From an uncultured Bacteroidota bacterium (GTDB lineage Bacteria > Bacteroidota > Bacteroidia > Flavobacteriales > Flavobacteriaceae), in NCBI GenBank assembly GCA_903889745.1, contig CAISYO010000308.1, positions 1-33,841 of the forward strand: a stretch of DNA of 33,841 nucleotides. Direction: 5' to 3'. A model generated the notes under the pieces. The model saw only the letters and a list, made by a program, of their open reading frames with translations, was not told the DNA's origin and did not search any database. This document shows, piece by piece, positions 17,443 to 24,003 of this stretch. Every line of letters begins with the position of its first letter. Positions within the stretch are counted from its first letter, which is position 1. A program made the position numbers and the translations under genes.

Positions 17443-18912
17443 ATGTTAAAACACAGTTTACAGTTCAAATTATCACAAAAATTATCGCCTCAACAAATTC
17501 AGTTGATGAAGTTAATTCAATTGCCTACACAAGCATTTGAGCAACGACTTCAAGAAGAATTAGTTGAAAATCCTGCTTTGGAAGAAAGTAGCAAAGAAGA
17601 TGATTATGATGTAGATGATTATGAAGTAAACTCAAATGATGATGATTATGACGATTATGATGGCGATCATATTGACACTCAAGATATCAATATTGACGAG
17701 TATTTAAGCAACGACGAAACACCCGATTATAAATACCAATCTAACAATTATAGCGATGATGATGAGGATAAGTCAACCCCATTTGCTGCGCCCGTTAGTT
17801 TTCATCAAGATTTAATCAATCAGCTAAACACTTTTATTTTAAGAGAAGACGAACGCGATATTGCCGAATTTTTAGTAGGTAGTATTGATGATATGGGTTA
17901 CATCAGAAGAACTACGCTAGACATCGTAGACGATTTAGCATTTACACAAGGCATTTATACCGATGAAGCTAGTGTTGAACGCATTTTACATTTAGTACAA
18001 GAATTAGAACCCGTAGGTGTAGGAGCGCGCGATTTGCAAGAATGTTTACTGCTTCAGTTAAAACACAAAACCCCATCTGAAGCTACAAGTTTAGCGATCA
18101 ATATTATCGAACAACAATTTGAGGCGTTTAGTAAAAAACATTATGATAAATTATTGCAAAAATTTGATGTTTCGCAACAACAACTCAAAAAAGCAATTGA
18201 TGAAATTGAAAAACTAAATCCAAAACCAGGGGGAAGTTTTGATGGAAATCAAAAAATGATTGAACACATTGTTCCCGATTTTACTATTCGAATAGTTGAT
18301 GGCGAATTAGAATTATTGCTTAACGGAAGAAATGCCCCAGAATTGCACGTTTCAAAGGACTATCAAGAAATGTTACAGAGCTATAAAGTTACCTCTGAAA
18401 AATCAAGTTCACAAAAAGATGCCGTTCAGTTTATTAAACAAAAATTAGATTCGGCAAAATGGTTTATTGATGCCATCAAACAGCGTCAGGAAACGTTATT
18501 TGTAACCATGAATGCTATTATGCATTATCAATATGAATACTTTTTAGAAGGAGAAGAATCTAAACTTCGACCAATGATTCTTAAAGATATTGCAGATATG
18601 GTTGGTTTAGATATTTCAACCGTTTCGCGTGTTGCCAATAGCAAATATGTAGAGACGCCTTATGGCACAAAACTAATCAAAGAATTCTTTAGCGAATCCA
18701 TGACAAATGATCAAGGCGAAGAAGTTTCAACCATCGAAATTAAAAATATTTTACAACAAGTCATTTCGGAGGAAGACAAAAAGAAACCATTACCAGACGA
18801 TCAATTGGCCGAAATATTAAAAGAGCGAGGTTACCCCATTGCTCGAAGAACTATTGCAAAATATAGAGAGCAATTAGATATTCCTGTAGCCCGATTGAGA
18901 AAAAAAATATAA
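17443..18912 (+). CDS. rpoN: RNA polymerase sigma-54 factor
   Basis: Alternative sigma factor that recognises -24/-12 promoters and needs AAA+ activators. The protein has 489 residues. Region I is Gln/Leu-rich (KLSPQQIQLMKLIQLPTQAF, residues about 9-30). Region II (about 45-110) is strongly acidic, rich in Asp and Tyr. The core-binding and DNA-binding domains follow, with a helix-turn-helix (DIADMVGLDISTVSRVANSK) and the RpoN box ARRTIAKYRE at residues 467-476, close to the canonical ARRTVAKYRE. The PAP2-like gene begins one base after its stop, so the two are co-transcribed. No activator gene is present in the window. Confidence 0.97.
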   Translation: MLKHSLQFKLSQKLSPQQIQLMKLIQLPTQAFEQRLQEELVENPALEESSKEDDYDVDDYEVNSNDDDYDDYDGDHIDTQDINIDEYLSNDETPDYKYQSNNYSDDDEDKSTPFAAPVSFHQDLINQLNTFILREDERDIAEFLVGSIDDMGYIRRTTLDIVDDLAFTQGIYTDEASVERILHLVQELEPVGVGARDLQECLLLQLKHKTPSEATSLAINIIEQQFEAFSKKHYDKLLQKFDVSQQQLKKAIDEIEKLNPKPGGSFDGNQKMIEHIVPDFTIRIVDGELELLLNGRNAPELHVSKDYQEMLQSYKVTSEKSSSQKDAVQFIKQKLDSAKWFIDAIKQRQETLFVTMNAIMHYQYEYFLEGEESKLRPMILKDIADMVGLDISTVSRVANSKYVETPYGTKLIKEFFSESMTNDQGEEVSTIEIKNILQQVISEEDKKKPLPDDQLAEILKERGYPIARRTIAKYREQLDIPVARLRKKI

Positions 18913-18913
18913 G

Positions 18914-19525
18914 ATGGATTTTAAAAAATGTTTACCGCTATTTTCTTACATTTTTCACCCCATATTTAGTTCTATTTACGGAACGCTTTTCTTCTTTGTA
19001 ATTGCTAAAAATTATTTCAACAATCCTCAAATTTATATAACATTAATTCAGGTTACTATTTTAACCGTATTAATGCCTTTGTCCATGTATTTTTTATTTC
19101 GTTCACTTGGATTACTTTCTTCATTTACCGAAGCGAGTATTGCAGAGCGAAGAATGCCAATTGCAATTCAAGCAATTTTATTATTTGTATTGATAAAGTA
19201 TAGTATTTCAAAAGAAATGTTTACAGAACTCTACTATTTTTTTCTAGGAGGTTTGCTAAGCACATTAGTTGTTTTAAGTGCCGTATTATTAAAATTTAAG
19301 GCAAGTCTACATATGATAGGAATAAGTGCCTTAACCGCCTTTATTTATGGGTTAAGCGTTTACTACCAACTTCCTTTTACTTACCTAATTGGGATATGCA
19401 TTATTTGTATGGGTTTTGTTGCTTCTTCACGATTATATAAAAAAGCGCATACGCCTATTGAATTAATTGCTGGAATTTTTATTGGAATGGTACCCCAACT
19501 ACTTTTATTTAAATATTGGTTATAA
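18914..19525 (+). CDS. PAP2-like integral membrane protein
   Basis: Protein of 203 residues with five to six hydrophobic helices and no cleavable signal. The C-terminal motif SRLYKKAHTPIELIAG (residues 172-187) matches the third phosphatase motif of PAP2 lipid phosphatases (SR, five residues, H, three residues, D, two residues, G), with Glu183 in place of Asp. KASLHM at 129-134 sits where PAP2 proteins have PSGH, so the general-acid histidine (His133) may be kept while the PSG part is not. Function is therefore uncertain: it may be a diverged lipid phosphatase or an inactive relative. It starts one base after the rpoN stop, and its last 6 bases overlap the tail of the convergent beta-barrel gene. 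Confidence 0.7.
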   Translation: MDFKKCLPLFSYIFHPIFSSIYGTLFFFVIAKNYFNNPQIYITLIQVTILTVLMPLSMYFLFRSLGLLSSFTEASIAERRMPIAIQAILLFVLIKYSISKEMFTELYYFFLGGLLSTLVVLSAVLLKFKASLHMIGISALTAFIYGLSVYYQLPFTYLIGICIICMGFVASSRLYKKAHTPIELIAGIFIGMVPQLLLFKYWL

Positions 19526-20182
19526 AATATAAAATTTCAATCCAATATTAAGGGCCGAAACATTATTCTCTATAGCCGTTTTGTTGTTATCAAAAATTGG
19601 ATTTAAACCATAATAGATATAAGGATTCCAAGTATTGAAACCAAAAGAAAGATACACCCCATATTGAAATTTATTCAATACATTTTTGATGTTTTCGGTT
19701 CCAGTACCAGTAAGGTCAGATTCATAATTAAATTTACCTCCTAATAAATAACTGGCTTTAAAACCGGCATGAATGCGCCAAAATTTATGACTTTCTGGAG
19801 TGGCATTACGCCAGCGAATTTCTAACGGCATTTCAAGATAATGCAATTGAATACTACTTCTCACAACATCAGGAGTAGTACCAGTAGGCAGAGAAACTGC
19901 TTGTATGTTAATGTTTTGCTTTAAATTGTTGTATGCATATCCCAAACCAGGAGCAATAGACCAATGTCTGTTTTTAGAAATCGGAAAATCTCTCAAAAAT
20001 CCAGCGGTAAATCCTGATGAAAAAGAATACTGACTAAAATCGGAAGGTTTGTTTTGTAGTAAATTATAAGAAATAGAAATATAAAACTGATCTTCTCTGA
20101 ATAAAGAATCGGCTACTTTAACTTCGGTTTGTGCCAAACCAATAGTGGATAAAAAAAGTAAAATGTAGTGAATTTTATTCAT
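19520..20182 (-). CDS. Outer-membrane beta-barrel protein, PorT-like
   Basis: Protein of 220 residues with a signal peptide (MNKIHYILLFLSTIGLAQ) and alternating amphipathic strands to the end (NVSALNIGLKFYIL). Segments such as HYLEMPLEIRWRN and FWRIHAGFKASYLLGGKF resemble the PorT-type barrel family of Bacteroidota. I do not claim it is the PorT/SprT of the type IX secretion system, since no other T9SS gene is nearby. The start is ATG at 20182. A longer frame reaching 20284 is an artefact, because those extra codons are the tRNA-Ser gene read as protein. The ATG lies only 21 bases after the tRNA 3' end on the same strand, so both may share a transcript. Confidence 0.8.
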   Translation of the reverse strand: MNKIHYILLFLSTIGLAQTEVKVADSLFREDQFYISISYNLLQNKPSDFSQYSFSSGFTAGFLRDFPISKNRHWSIAPGLGYAYNNLKQNINIQAVSLPTGTTPDVVRSSIQLHYLEMPLEIRWRNATPESHKFWRIHAGFKASYLLGGKFNYESDLTGTGTENIKNVLNKFQYGVYLSFGFNTWNPYIYYGLNPIFDNNKTAIENNVSALNIGLKFYIL

Positions 20183-20203
20183 CAAATATTTCTTAAAAGT
20201 AAG

Positions 20204-20290
20204 CAGAGAGGAAGGGATTCGAACCCTCGATACAGTTACCCATATACAAACTTTCCAGGCTTGCTCCTTCAACCACTCGGACACCTCTCT
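20204..20290 (-). tRNA. tRNA-Ser (anticodon GGA)
   Basis: An 87-base class II tRNA with a long variable arm. The acceptor stem AGAGAGG pairs with CCTCTCT, the discriminator is G, and no CCA is encoded. The D arm lies near TCCGAGTGGTTGAAGGA. The anticodon stem CAAGC/GTTTG encloses the loop CTGGAAA, with GGA at 20256-20254. The T arm has the GGTTCGAATCC loop. It reads UCC and UCU codons. It sits 56 bases after the ansA stop on the same strand. Confidence 0.96.
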
Positions 20291-20346
20291 AAAATCTATG
20301 TAAAATAAGGGAAAAAAATAATGGAATAAAAATTTTAAATCAATTA

Positions 20347-21378
20347 TTACATCATTTCGCCACGAATAGCCGTTTCAAATTGTTTTTTAAATTCGGAAGA
20401 TGGAACCTTTTGTCCCAATAAAAACATCAATTTTGTAATGGCTGCTTCTGTAGTAATATCTTCTCCTGAAATAACGCCAATATTTTTTAATTGTGTGCTG
20501 GTTTCATAATTGCCCATTGCCACACTTCCACCACTGCATTGGGTTACATTAATAATATGAATGCCTTTTTTTATGGCTTGTGCCAATGCATCTACAAACC
20601 ATTTCTCGGTTGGTGCATTGCCCGAACCATAGGTTTCTAGAACAATTCCTTTTAAATTTGGAATCGCAAAAAAAGCATTCAATACTTTTTCATTCATCCC
20701 AGGGAATAGCTTTAAAAGGGCAACATTATCATCAAAATCAGTATGAACTTGAAGGTTTATATTTGAATTAGCCGTTAAAACTAAATCGGTATTTACTTTT
20801 AAATGCACACCTGATTCGGCTAGTTCAGGGAAATTTGGTGATGTAAACGCATTAAATTGTTCGGCACTTATTTTTGTGGTTCGGTTTCCGCGATATAATT
20901 TGTATTCAAAATACAAACACACTTCCTGAATAACGGGTTTATTATTTTCTTGAAGCGATGCTACCTGAATAGCAGTAATTAAATTTTCTTTGGCATCGGT
21001 TCGTAAATCGCCAATAGGCAATTGCGATCCCGTAAAAATAACCGGTTTGGCTAAATTTTCCAACATAAAGCTTAAGGCCGAAGCACTGTAAGACATCGTA
21101 TCTGAGCCATGTAGCACAACAAAACCATCAAACTTTGAATAATTTTCTTCGATTATATTGGCTATTTTTTTCCAACTCAAAATATTCATGTTTGAGGAAT
21201 CGATGGGCGTTTCAAAAGAAATAGTTTCGATTTCGCAATCTAAAAGTTGTACTTCAGGAATTCGATTAAGCAATTCTTTAAAATCAAATGCCTTTAATGC
21301 ACCCGATTTAAAATCTTTGACCATACCTATGGTTCCACCAGTATAGATCAATACTATTTTTGCTTTAGGCGATATCAT
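20347..21378 (-). CDS. ansA: Type I L-asparaginase
   Basis: Hydrolyses asparagine to aspartate and ammonia. The protein has 343 residues, typical for the cytoplasmic type I form, and no signal peptide is present. The first threonine motif YTGGTIGMV has Thr13 and Thr16. The second motif HGSDTMSYSAS holds the Thr94-Asp93 pair of the active site. NVTQCSGGSV lies in the C-terminal allosteric/tetramer domain typical of AnsA. The ATG at 21378 lies within the last codons of the acyltransferase gene (14-base overlap), so the two are translationally coupled. Confidence 0.95.
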   Translation of the reverse strand: MISPKAKIVLIYTGGTIGMVKDFKSGALKAFDFKELLNRIPEVQLLDCEIETISFETPIDSSNMNILSWKKIANIIEENYSKFDGFVVLHGSDTMSYSASALSFMLENLAKPVIFTGSQLPIGDLRTDAKENLITAIQVASLQENNKPVIQEVCLYFEYKLYRGNRTTKISAEQFNAFTSPNFPELAESGVHLKVNTDLVLTANSNINLQVHTDFDDNVALLKLFPGMNEKVLNAFFAIPNLKGIVLETYGSGNAPTEKWFVDALAQAIKKGIHIINVTQCSGGSVAMGNYETSTQLKNIGVISGEDITTEAAITKLMFLLGQKVPSSEFKKQFETAIRGEMM

Positions 21379-22504
21379 TGGTATATTTTAATTTATTAAC
21401 AACCGGATTTGCATACATGGCTAAAAATCCTGCCTTCATGGTTTCGTTTTCGGCATCAATTCGCATTTCTAATCTTCGCTCAAACAATTGGCGTTCCTTT
21501 TCATCATACAAATGTGCAAATCTTGATGTATTATTTAAAATATCGTATGCAATAAAATTTGTTGGCCACAATTTATACGACTGTAAAATAGAATCGTCAA
21601 TAACTTGAGCTAATGCTTGTATTTGCTTGTTGTTGTTGTCATTTTCGGCTTTAATTTTTTCATATTCATTTTCAAGAACATCACCTACATGAATATGAAT
21701 GCGCTTTTTTTGACCAATAATTCCGCTTAAAAGCGTTATAAAATCTTCGTTTTTTTCTTTGATGTACACTTCGTCTTTTGAAAGTGCTAATAATTGAGGC
21801 ATTTTCAAAGCATCGGTAGGATCATATTCATATGAAATTGAAACGGGTACAATTTTTATTTTTTTAAAAAAATCCATGCAATTTTGTTCATCAGAAGCCA
21901 TGGCAATCATTTTCAATACCCCTTGATGGGTTGCATCGTTGCCATCTTTTGTTCGTCCTTCACGTTGGGCAATCCAAACCGAACGATTTTCTTTTGACAA
22001 TAAATGATACATGTATTCTGCCATCAATTTTGAACTTTGTAATAATTCTCGTGGCGATAAACCGCGTTGTACTAAAAAATTACGATTCAATTTTGATAAT
22101 TTCAATAAGAAATCTTTTTGCACTAAATTATCTCCAATGGCTGAAGCAGTCATTACTAATCCATGATCAAACAACGAAACATTTAATAATGAAGTATCTA
22201 AAATGATATCACGGTGATTTGAAATAAATAAGTAGGAAGTATTAGGTTCTAATTTTTCAAAACCTGAAGTGGTTAATCCTTCTGAACTTCGTTCTAAAAC
22301 CCGTTGAATGGATTGGTACACAAAATTAATTTGAAAATCTCGAATTGAGTGCGTTCTATTCAATTGTTCCTTCCATGTAGCTTCTTCAAGTTCAGGAAAG
22401 GTAAAATCCATCATAGCCTTCATCATAGGATGATGTAATAACGATTTTAAAGCAATATTTACTTCAGAATCGTAAAACGGACGAATAGAATCGAATTTTG
22501 TCAT
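21365..22504 (-). CDS. Glycerol-phosphate acyltransferase family protein
   Basis: Protein of 379 residues with the PlsC/PlsB acyltransferase fold, likely acting in phospholipid synthesis at the inner membrane. Motif I reads NHRDIILD (residues 96-103), where the spacing from His97 to Asp103 is one residue longer than the usual HxxxxD; Asp99 is also nearby. Motif III is seen as QREGRTKDGND (180-189), in place of the usual EGTRS. The motif around VSISYEYDPTDALKMP corresponds to motif IV. No membrane helix is obvious, so association is probably peripheral. It overlaps ansA by 14 bases and follows tatD by 62 bases. Acyl-donor and position specificity cannot be read. Confidence 0.85.
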   Translation of the reverse strand: MTKFDSIRPFYDSEVNIALKSLLHHPMMKAMMDFTFPELEEATWKEQLNRTHSIRDFQINFVYQSIQRVLERSSEGLTTSGFEKLEPNTSYLFISNHRDIILDTSLLNVSLFDHGLVMTASAIGDNLVQKDFLLKLSKLNRNFLVQRGLSPRELLQSSKLMAEYMYHLLSKENRSVWIAQREGRTKDGNDATHQGVLKMIAMASDEQNCMDFFKKIKIVPVSISYEYDPTDALKMPQLLALSKDEVYIKEKNEDFITLLSGIIGQKKRIHIHVGDVLENEYEKIKAENDNNNKQIQALAQVIDDSILQSYKLWPTNFIAYDILNNTSRFAHLYDEKERQLFERRLEMRIDAENETMKAGFLAMYANPVVNKLKYTNDIA

Positions 22505-22566
22505 GCTAATTTTGAAAACAATTCACAAATGAACAAAAATTTTATGACTTGACCTTTAATTTTGGA

Positions 22567-23334
22567 TTAAATTCCGAAAATTTGTTTCGAATTTTCAGTG
22601 GTAATTGCTGCAATTTCTTCAACTGAAACTTGGTAAATTTCTGCCAATTTTTGAGCCACTAAAAGAGTATAGCTGCTTTCATTTCGCTTTCCGCGATAAG
22701 GCACTGGTGCTAAATATGGTGAATCGGTTTCTAGTACAATATTTTTCAAATCGATTTCATGTAAAAACTGATCAATCTTTCCGTTTTTAAAAGTAGCTAC
22801 TCCTCCTATTCCAAGCTTCATTCCTAACGAAATCGCTCTTTGGGCTTGACCCAAATCGCCGGTAAAACAATGAAATATTCCGAATAAGTCAGACGCTTTT
22901 TCACTTTCCAAAACCTCGAAGACTTCGTCAAACGCATCCCGACAATGAATATTAATTCCTAATTGATGATTTTTTGCCAATTGAATTTGGTGTTTGAAAG
23001 CCTGTTGTTGTTCTTTCAAAAACGTTTTATCCCAAAATAAATCAATCCCAATTTCTCCCACTGCATAAAATTTCTTAGAAGCTAATTCGCGCTCCACATG
23101 TGCCAACTCTTCTAAATAATTTTCCTTGACATACGTAGGATGTAAACCCATCATTAGAAAGACATTTTCGGGATATTGCTTTTCTAATTCATACATTTTT
23201 GGGGTATAATTAGAATCTATTGAAGGAACAAAAAAACGAGAAACGCCCGTATTGATGGCTCTTTGCATCATTTCGTTTCTATCTTCGTCGAATTCTTCTG
23301 AATATAAATGCGTGTGGGTATCGGTTAAGTTCAA
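22567..23334 (-). CDS. tatD: TatD family metal-dependent deoxyribonuclease
   Basis: Metal-dependent hydrolase of the TIM-barrel amidohydrolase type, with 3'-5' exonuclease activity in known members. The protein has 255 residues, normal. Metal ligands are visible: His7 and His9 in DTHTHL, Glu in VGEIGIDLFW, His in NIHCRDAF, His in IFHCFTG and Asp in LETDSPYLAP. The start must be TTG at 23334: an in-frame TGA lies a few codons upstream and the next ATG is beyond the DTHTH ligands. The codons just before the start belong to a heptad repeat array, which forms most of the leader. Its -7 element is at 23388-23395. Confidence 0.95.
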   Translation of the reverse strand: MNLTDTHTHLYSEEFDEDRNEMMQRAINTGVSRFFVPSIDSNYTPKMYELEKQYPENVFLMMGLHPTYVKENYLEELAHVERELASKKFYAVGEIGIDLFWDKTFLKEQQQAFKHQIQLAKNHQLGINIHCRDAFDEVFEVLESEKASDLFGIFHCFTGDLGQAQRAISLGMKLGIGGVATFKNGKIDQFLHEIDLKNIVLETDSPYLAPVPYRGKRNESSYTLLVAQKLAEIYQVSVEEIAAITTENSKQIFGI

Positions 23335-23384
23335 GGTTTCAGGTTTAAAGTTTCAGGTTTCAGGTTTCAGGTTTCAGGTTTGTT
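23329..23384. repeat. Heptad array, GTTTnnn class, one long arm, tatD leader
   Basis: Eight consecutive 7-base steps on the plus strand: GTTCAAG at 23329, GTTTCAG at 23336, GTTTAAA at 23343, four GTTTCAG from 23350 to 23377, then GTTTGTT. Only one arm is well kept. A decayed opposite arm may be CTGAAAT and CTAAAAA near 23400-23413. Read on the minus strand it runs straight into, and includes, the tatD start codon. Confidence 0.8.
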
Positions 23385-23387
23385 ATG

Positions 23388-23395
23388 CAAAGGTA
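23388..23395 (-). promoter_or_regulatory. -7 element for tatD
   Basis: On the minus strand TACCTTTG, a perfect TAnnTTTG. Transcription would start near 23382, so the mRNA leader of about 48 bases would consist almost only of CTGAAAC-type heptads. No TTG at the -33 distance. Confidence 0.45.
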
Positions 23396-23414
23396 TATTC
23401 TGAAATCTAAAAAC

Positions 23415-23432
23415 GTTAATCATAAATCATAA
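23415..23432. repeat. Fragment of a GATTnnn-class heptad repeat
   Basis: GTTAATC, ATAAATC and ATAA follow one another. The same units, in the same order, precede the start codon of the hypothetical gene at 29058, where the full element at 29065-29152 is found. This copy lies upstream of the retropepsin-like gene. Confidence 0.5.
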
Positions 23433-23441
23433 TTTTTAGTT

Positions 23442-23449
23442 TATTTTTG
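23442..23449 (+). promoter_or_regulatory. -7 element very close to the retropepsin-like gene
   Basis: TATTTTTG, a perfect TAnnTTTG, ends 4 bases before the ATG at 23454. If used, the mRNA would be leaderless or nearly so. No TTG at the -33 distance. Confidence 0.35.
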
Positions 23450-23453
23450 AAGT

Positions 23454-23891
23454 ATGGAAGATTTGCAAGACTTTTTAAAAGGAAAAATATATAAAAAAAT
23501 AAAATTTACGGTTTTAAAAACCCAACATTTATTAATCAAAGGTAAAATAAATGGTGCAAAAGGTAACTTTATTTTGGATACTGGAGCCAGTAATAGTTGT
23601 GTGGGATTTGAGAGTATTGAACGCTTTTTTTTAAATGCTCAATTTTCGGAAACTAAAGCCGCGGGTGCTGGTGCTACAGGTATGGAAACGCAATTGGCTA
23701 AAAACAACGAAATGCAATTGGGAAGATGGAAAAACAATAAACTTCAATTGATTATTTTTGATATGTCTCATGTAAATGAAGGATTAATTCAATATAAAAC
23801 AAAACCTGTTGATGGTATTATTGGTGCCGATGTTTTACTAAAAGGAAAAGCGATTATTGATTATAGTAATCATTGTTTGTATTTGAAGTAA
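23454..23891 (+). CDS. Retropepsin-like aspartic protease
   Basis: Protein of 145 residues, a single retroviral-type aspartyl protease domain. The catalytic motif LDTGASNSCV places the active-site aspartate at residue 42, and the second family signature VDGIIGADVLLKGKAIIDY lies near the C-terminus. Such single-domain proteases work as dimers in retroviruses. No signal peptide or membrane segment is seen, so it is probably cytoplasmic. Substrate unknown. It is a single gene between tatD (divergent) and sucB (convergent). The ATG at 23454 is kept because the N-terminal helix and the first strand (IKFTVLKTQHLLIKGKING) follow in normal order. Confidence 0.85.
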   Translation: MEDLQDFLKGKIYKKIKFTVLKTQHLLIKGKINGAKGNFILDTGASNSCVGFESIERFFLNAQFSETKAAGAGATGMETQLAKNNEMQLGRWKNNKLQLIIFDMSHVNEGLIQYKTKPVDGIIGADVLLKGKAIIDYSNHCLYLK

Positions 23892-23896
23892 TTTAA

Positions 23897-23934
23897 ACGC
23901 AAAGACGCTAAAGATTTACGCAATGTTCGCAAAG
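23897..23934. repeat. Dispersed CGCAAAG repeat
   Basis: Four related units: ACGCAAAG (23897), ACGCTAAAG (23905), ACGCAATG (23918) and TTCGCAAAG (23926). It lies after the retropepsin-like stop, next to the sucB terminator. Only one copy is in this window. Confidence 0.5.
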
Positions 23935-23968
23935 AAAAAATCCCAAACTCTTATTGAATTTAGGATTT
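23935..23968 (-). terminator. Rho-independent terminator of the sucAB operon
   Basis: On the minus strand, 23968-23959 pairs with 23947-23938 as a 10-bp stem with one G-T pair; the loop has 11 bases and a run of six T follows (23940-23935). It lies 35 bases after the sucB stop. The plus strand lacks a T run after the stem, so it should act in one direction only. Confidence 0.85.
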
Positions 23969-23977
23969 GATATTTAG

Positions 23978-23998
23978 ATTCTGAACCAAGTTCAGAAT
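23978..23998. repeat. Short perfect palindrome ATTCTGAAC / GTTCAGAAT
   Basis: A 9-bp perfect stem with a 3-base loop, between the sucB stop and its terminator. No T run in either direction, so it looks like a dispersed palindrome rather than a terminator. Confidence 0.5.
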
Positions 23999-24003
23999 GA
24001 CAA

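Noticed and set aside
19520..20182. Type IX secretion gene porT/sprT
   Set aside because: Only the general barrel family can be supported; no other T9SS gene is nearby.
20183..20284. N-terminal extension of the beta-barrel gene
   Set aside because: These codons are the tRNA-Ser gene read as protein; the signal peptide starts at the ATG at 20182.
23978..23998. Terminator of the retropepsin-like gene
   Set aside because: A perfect stem but no T run on either strand; kept as a repeat only.
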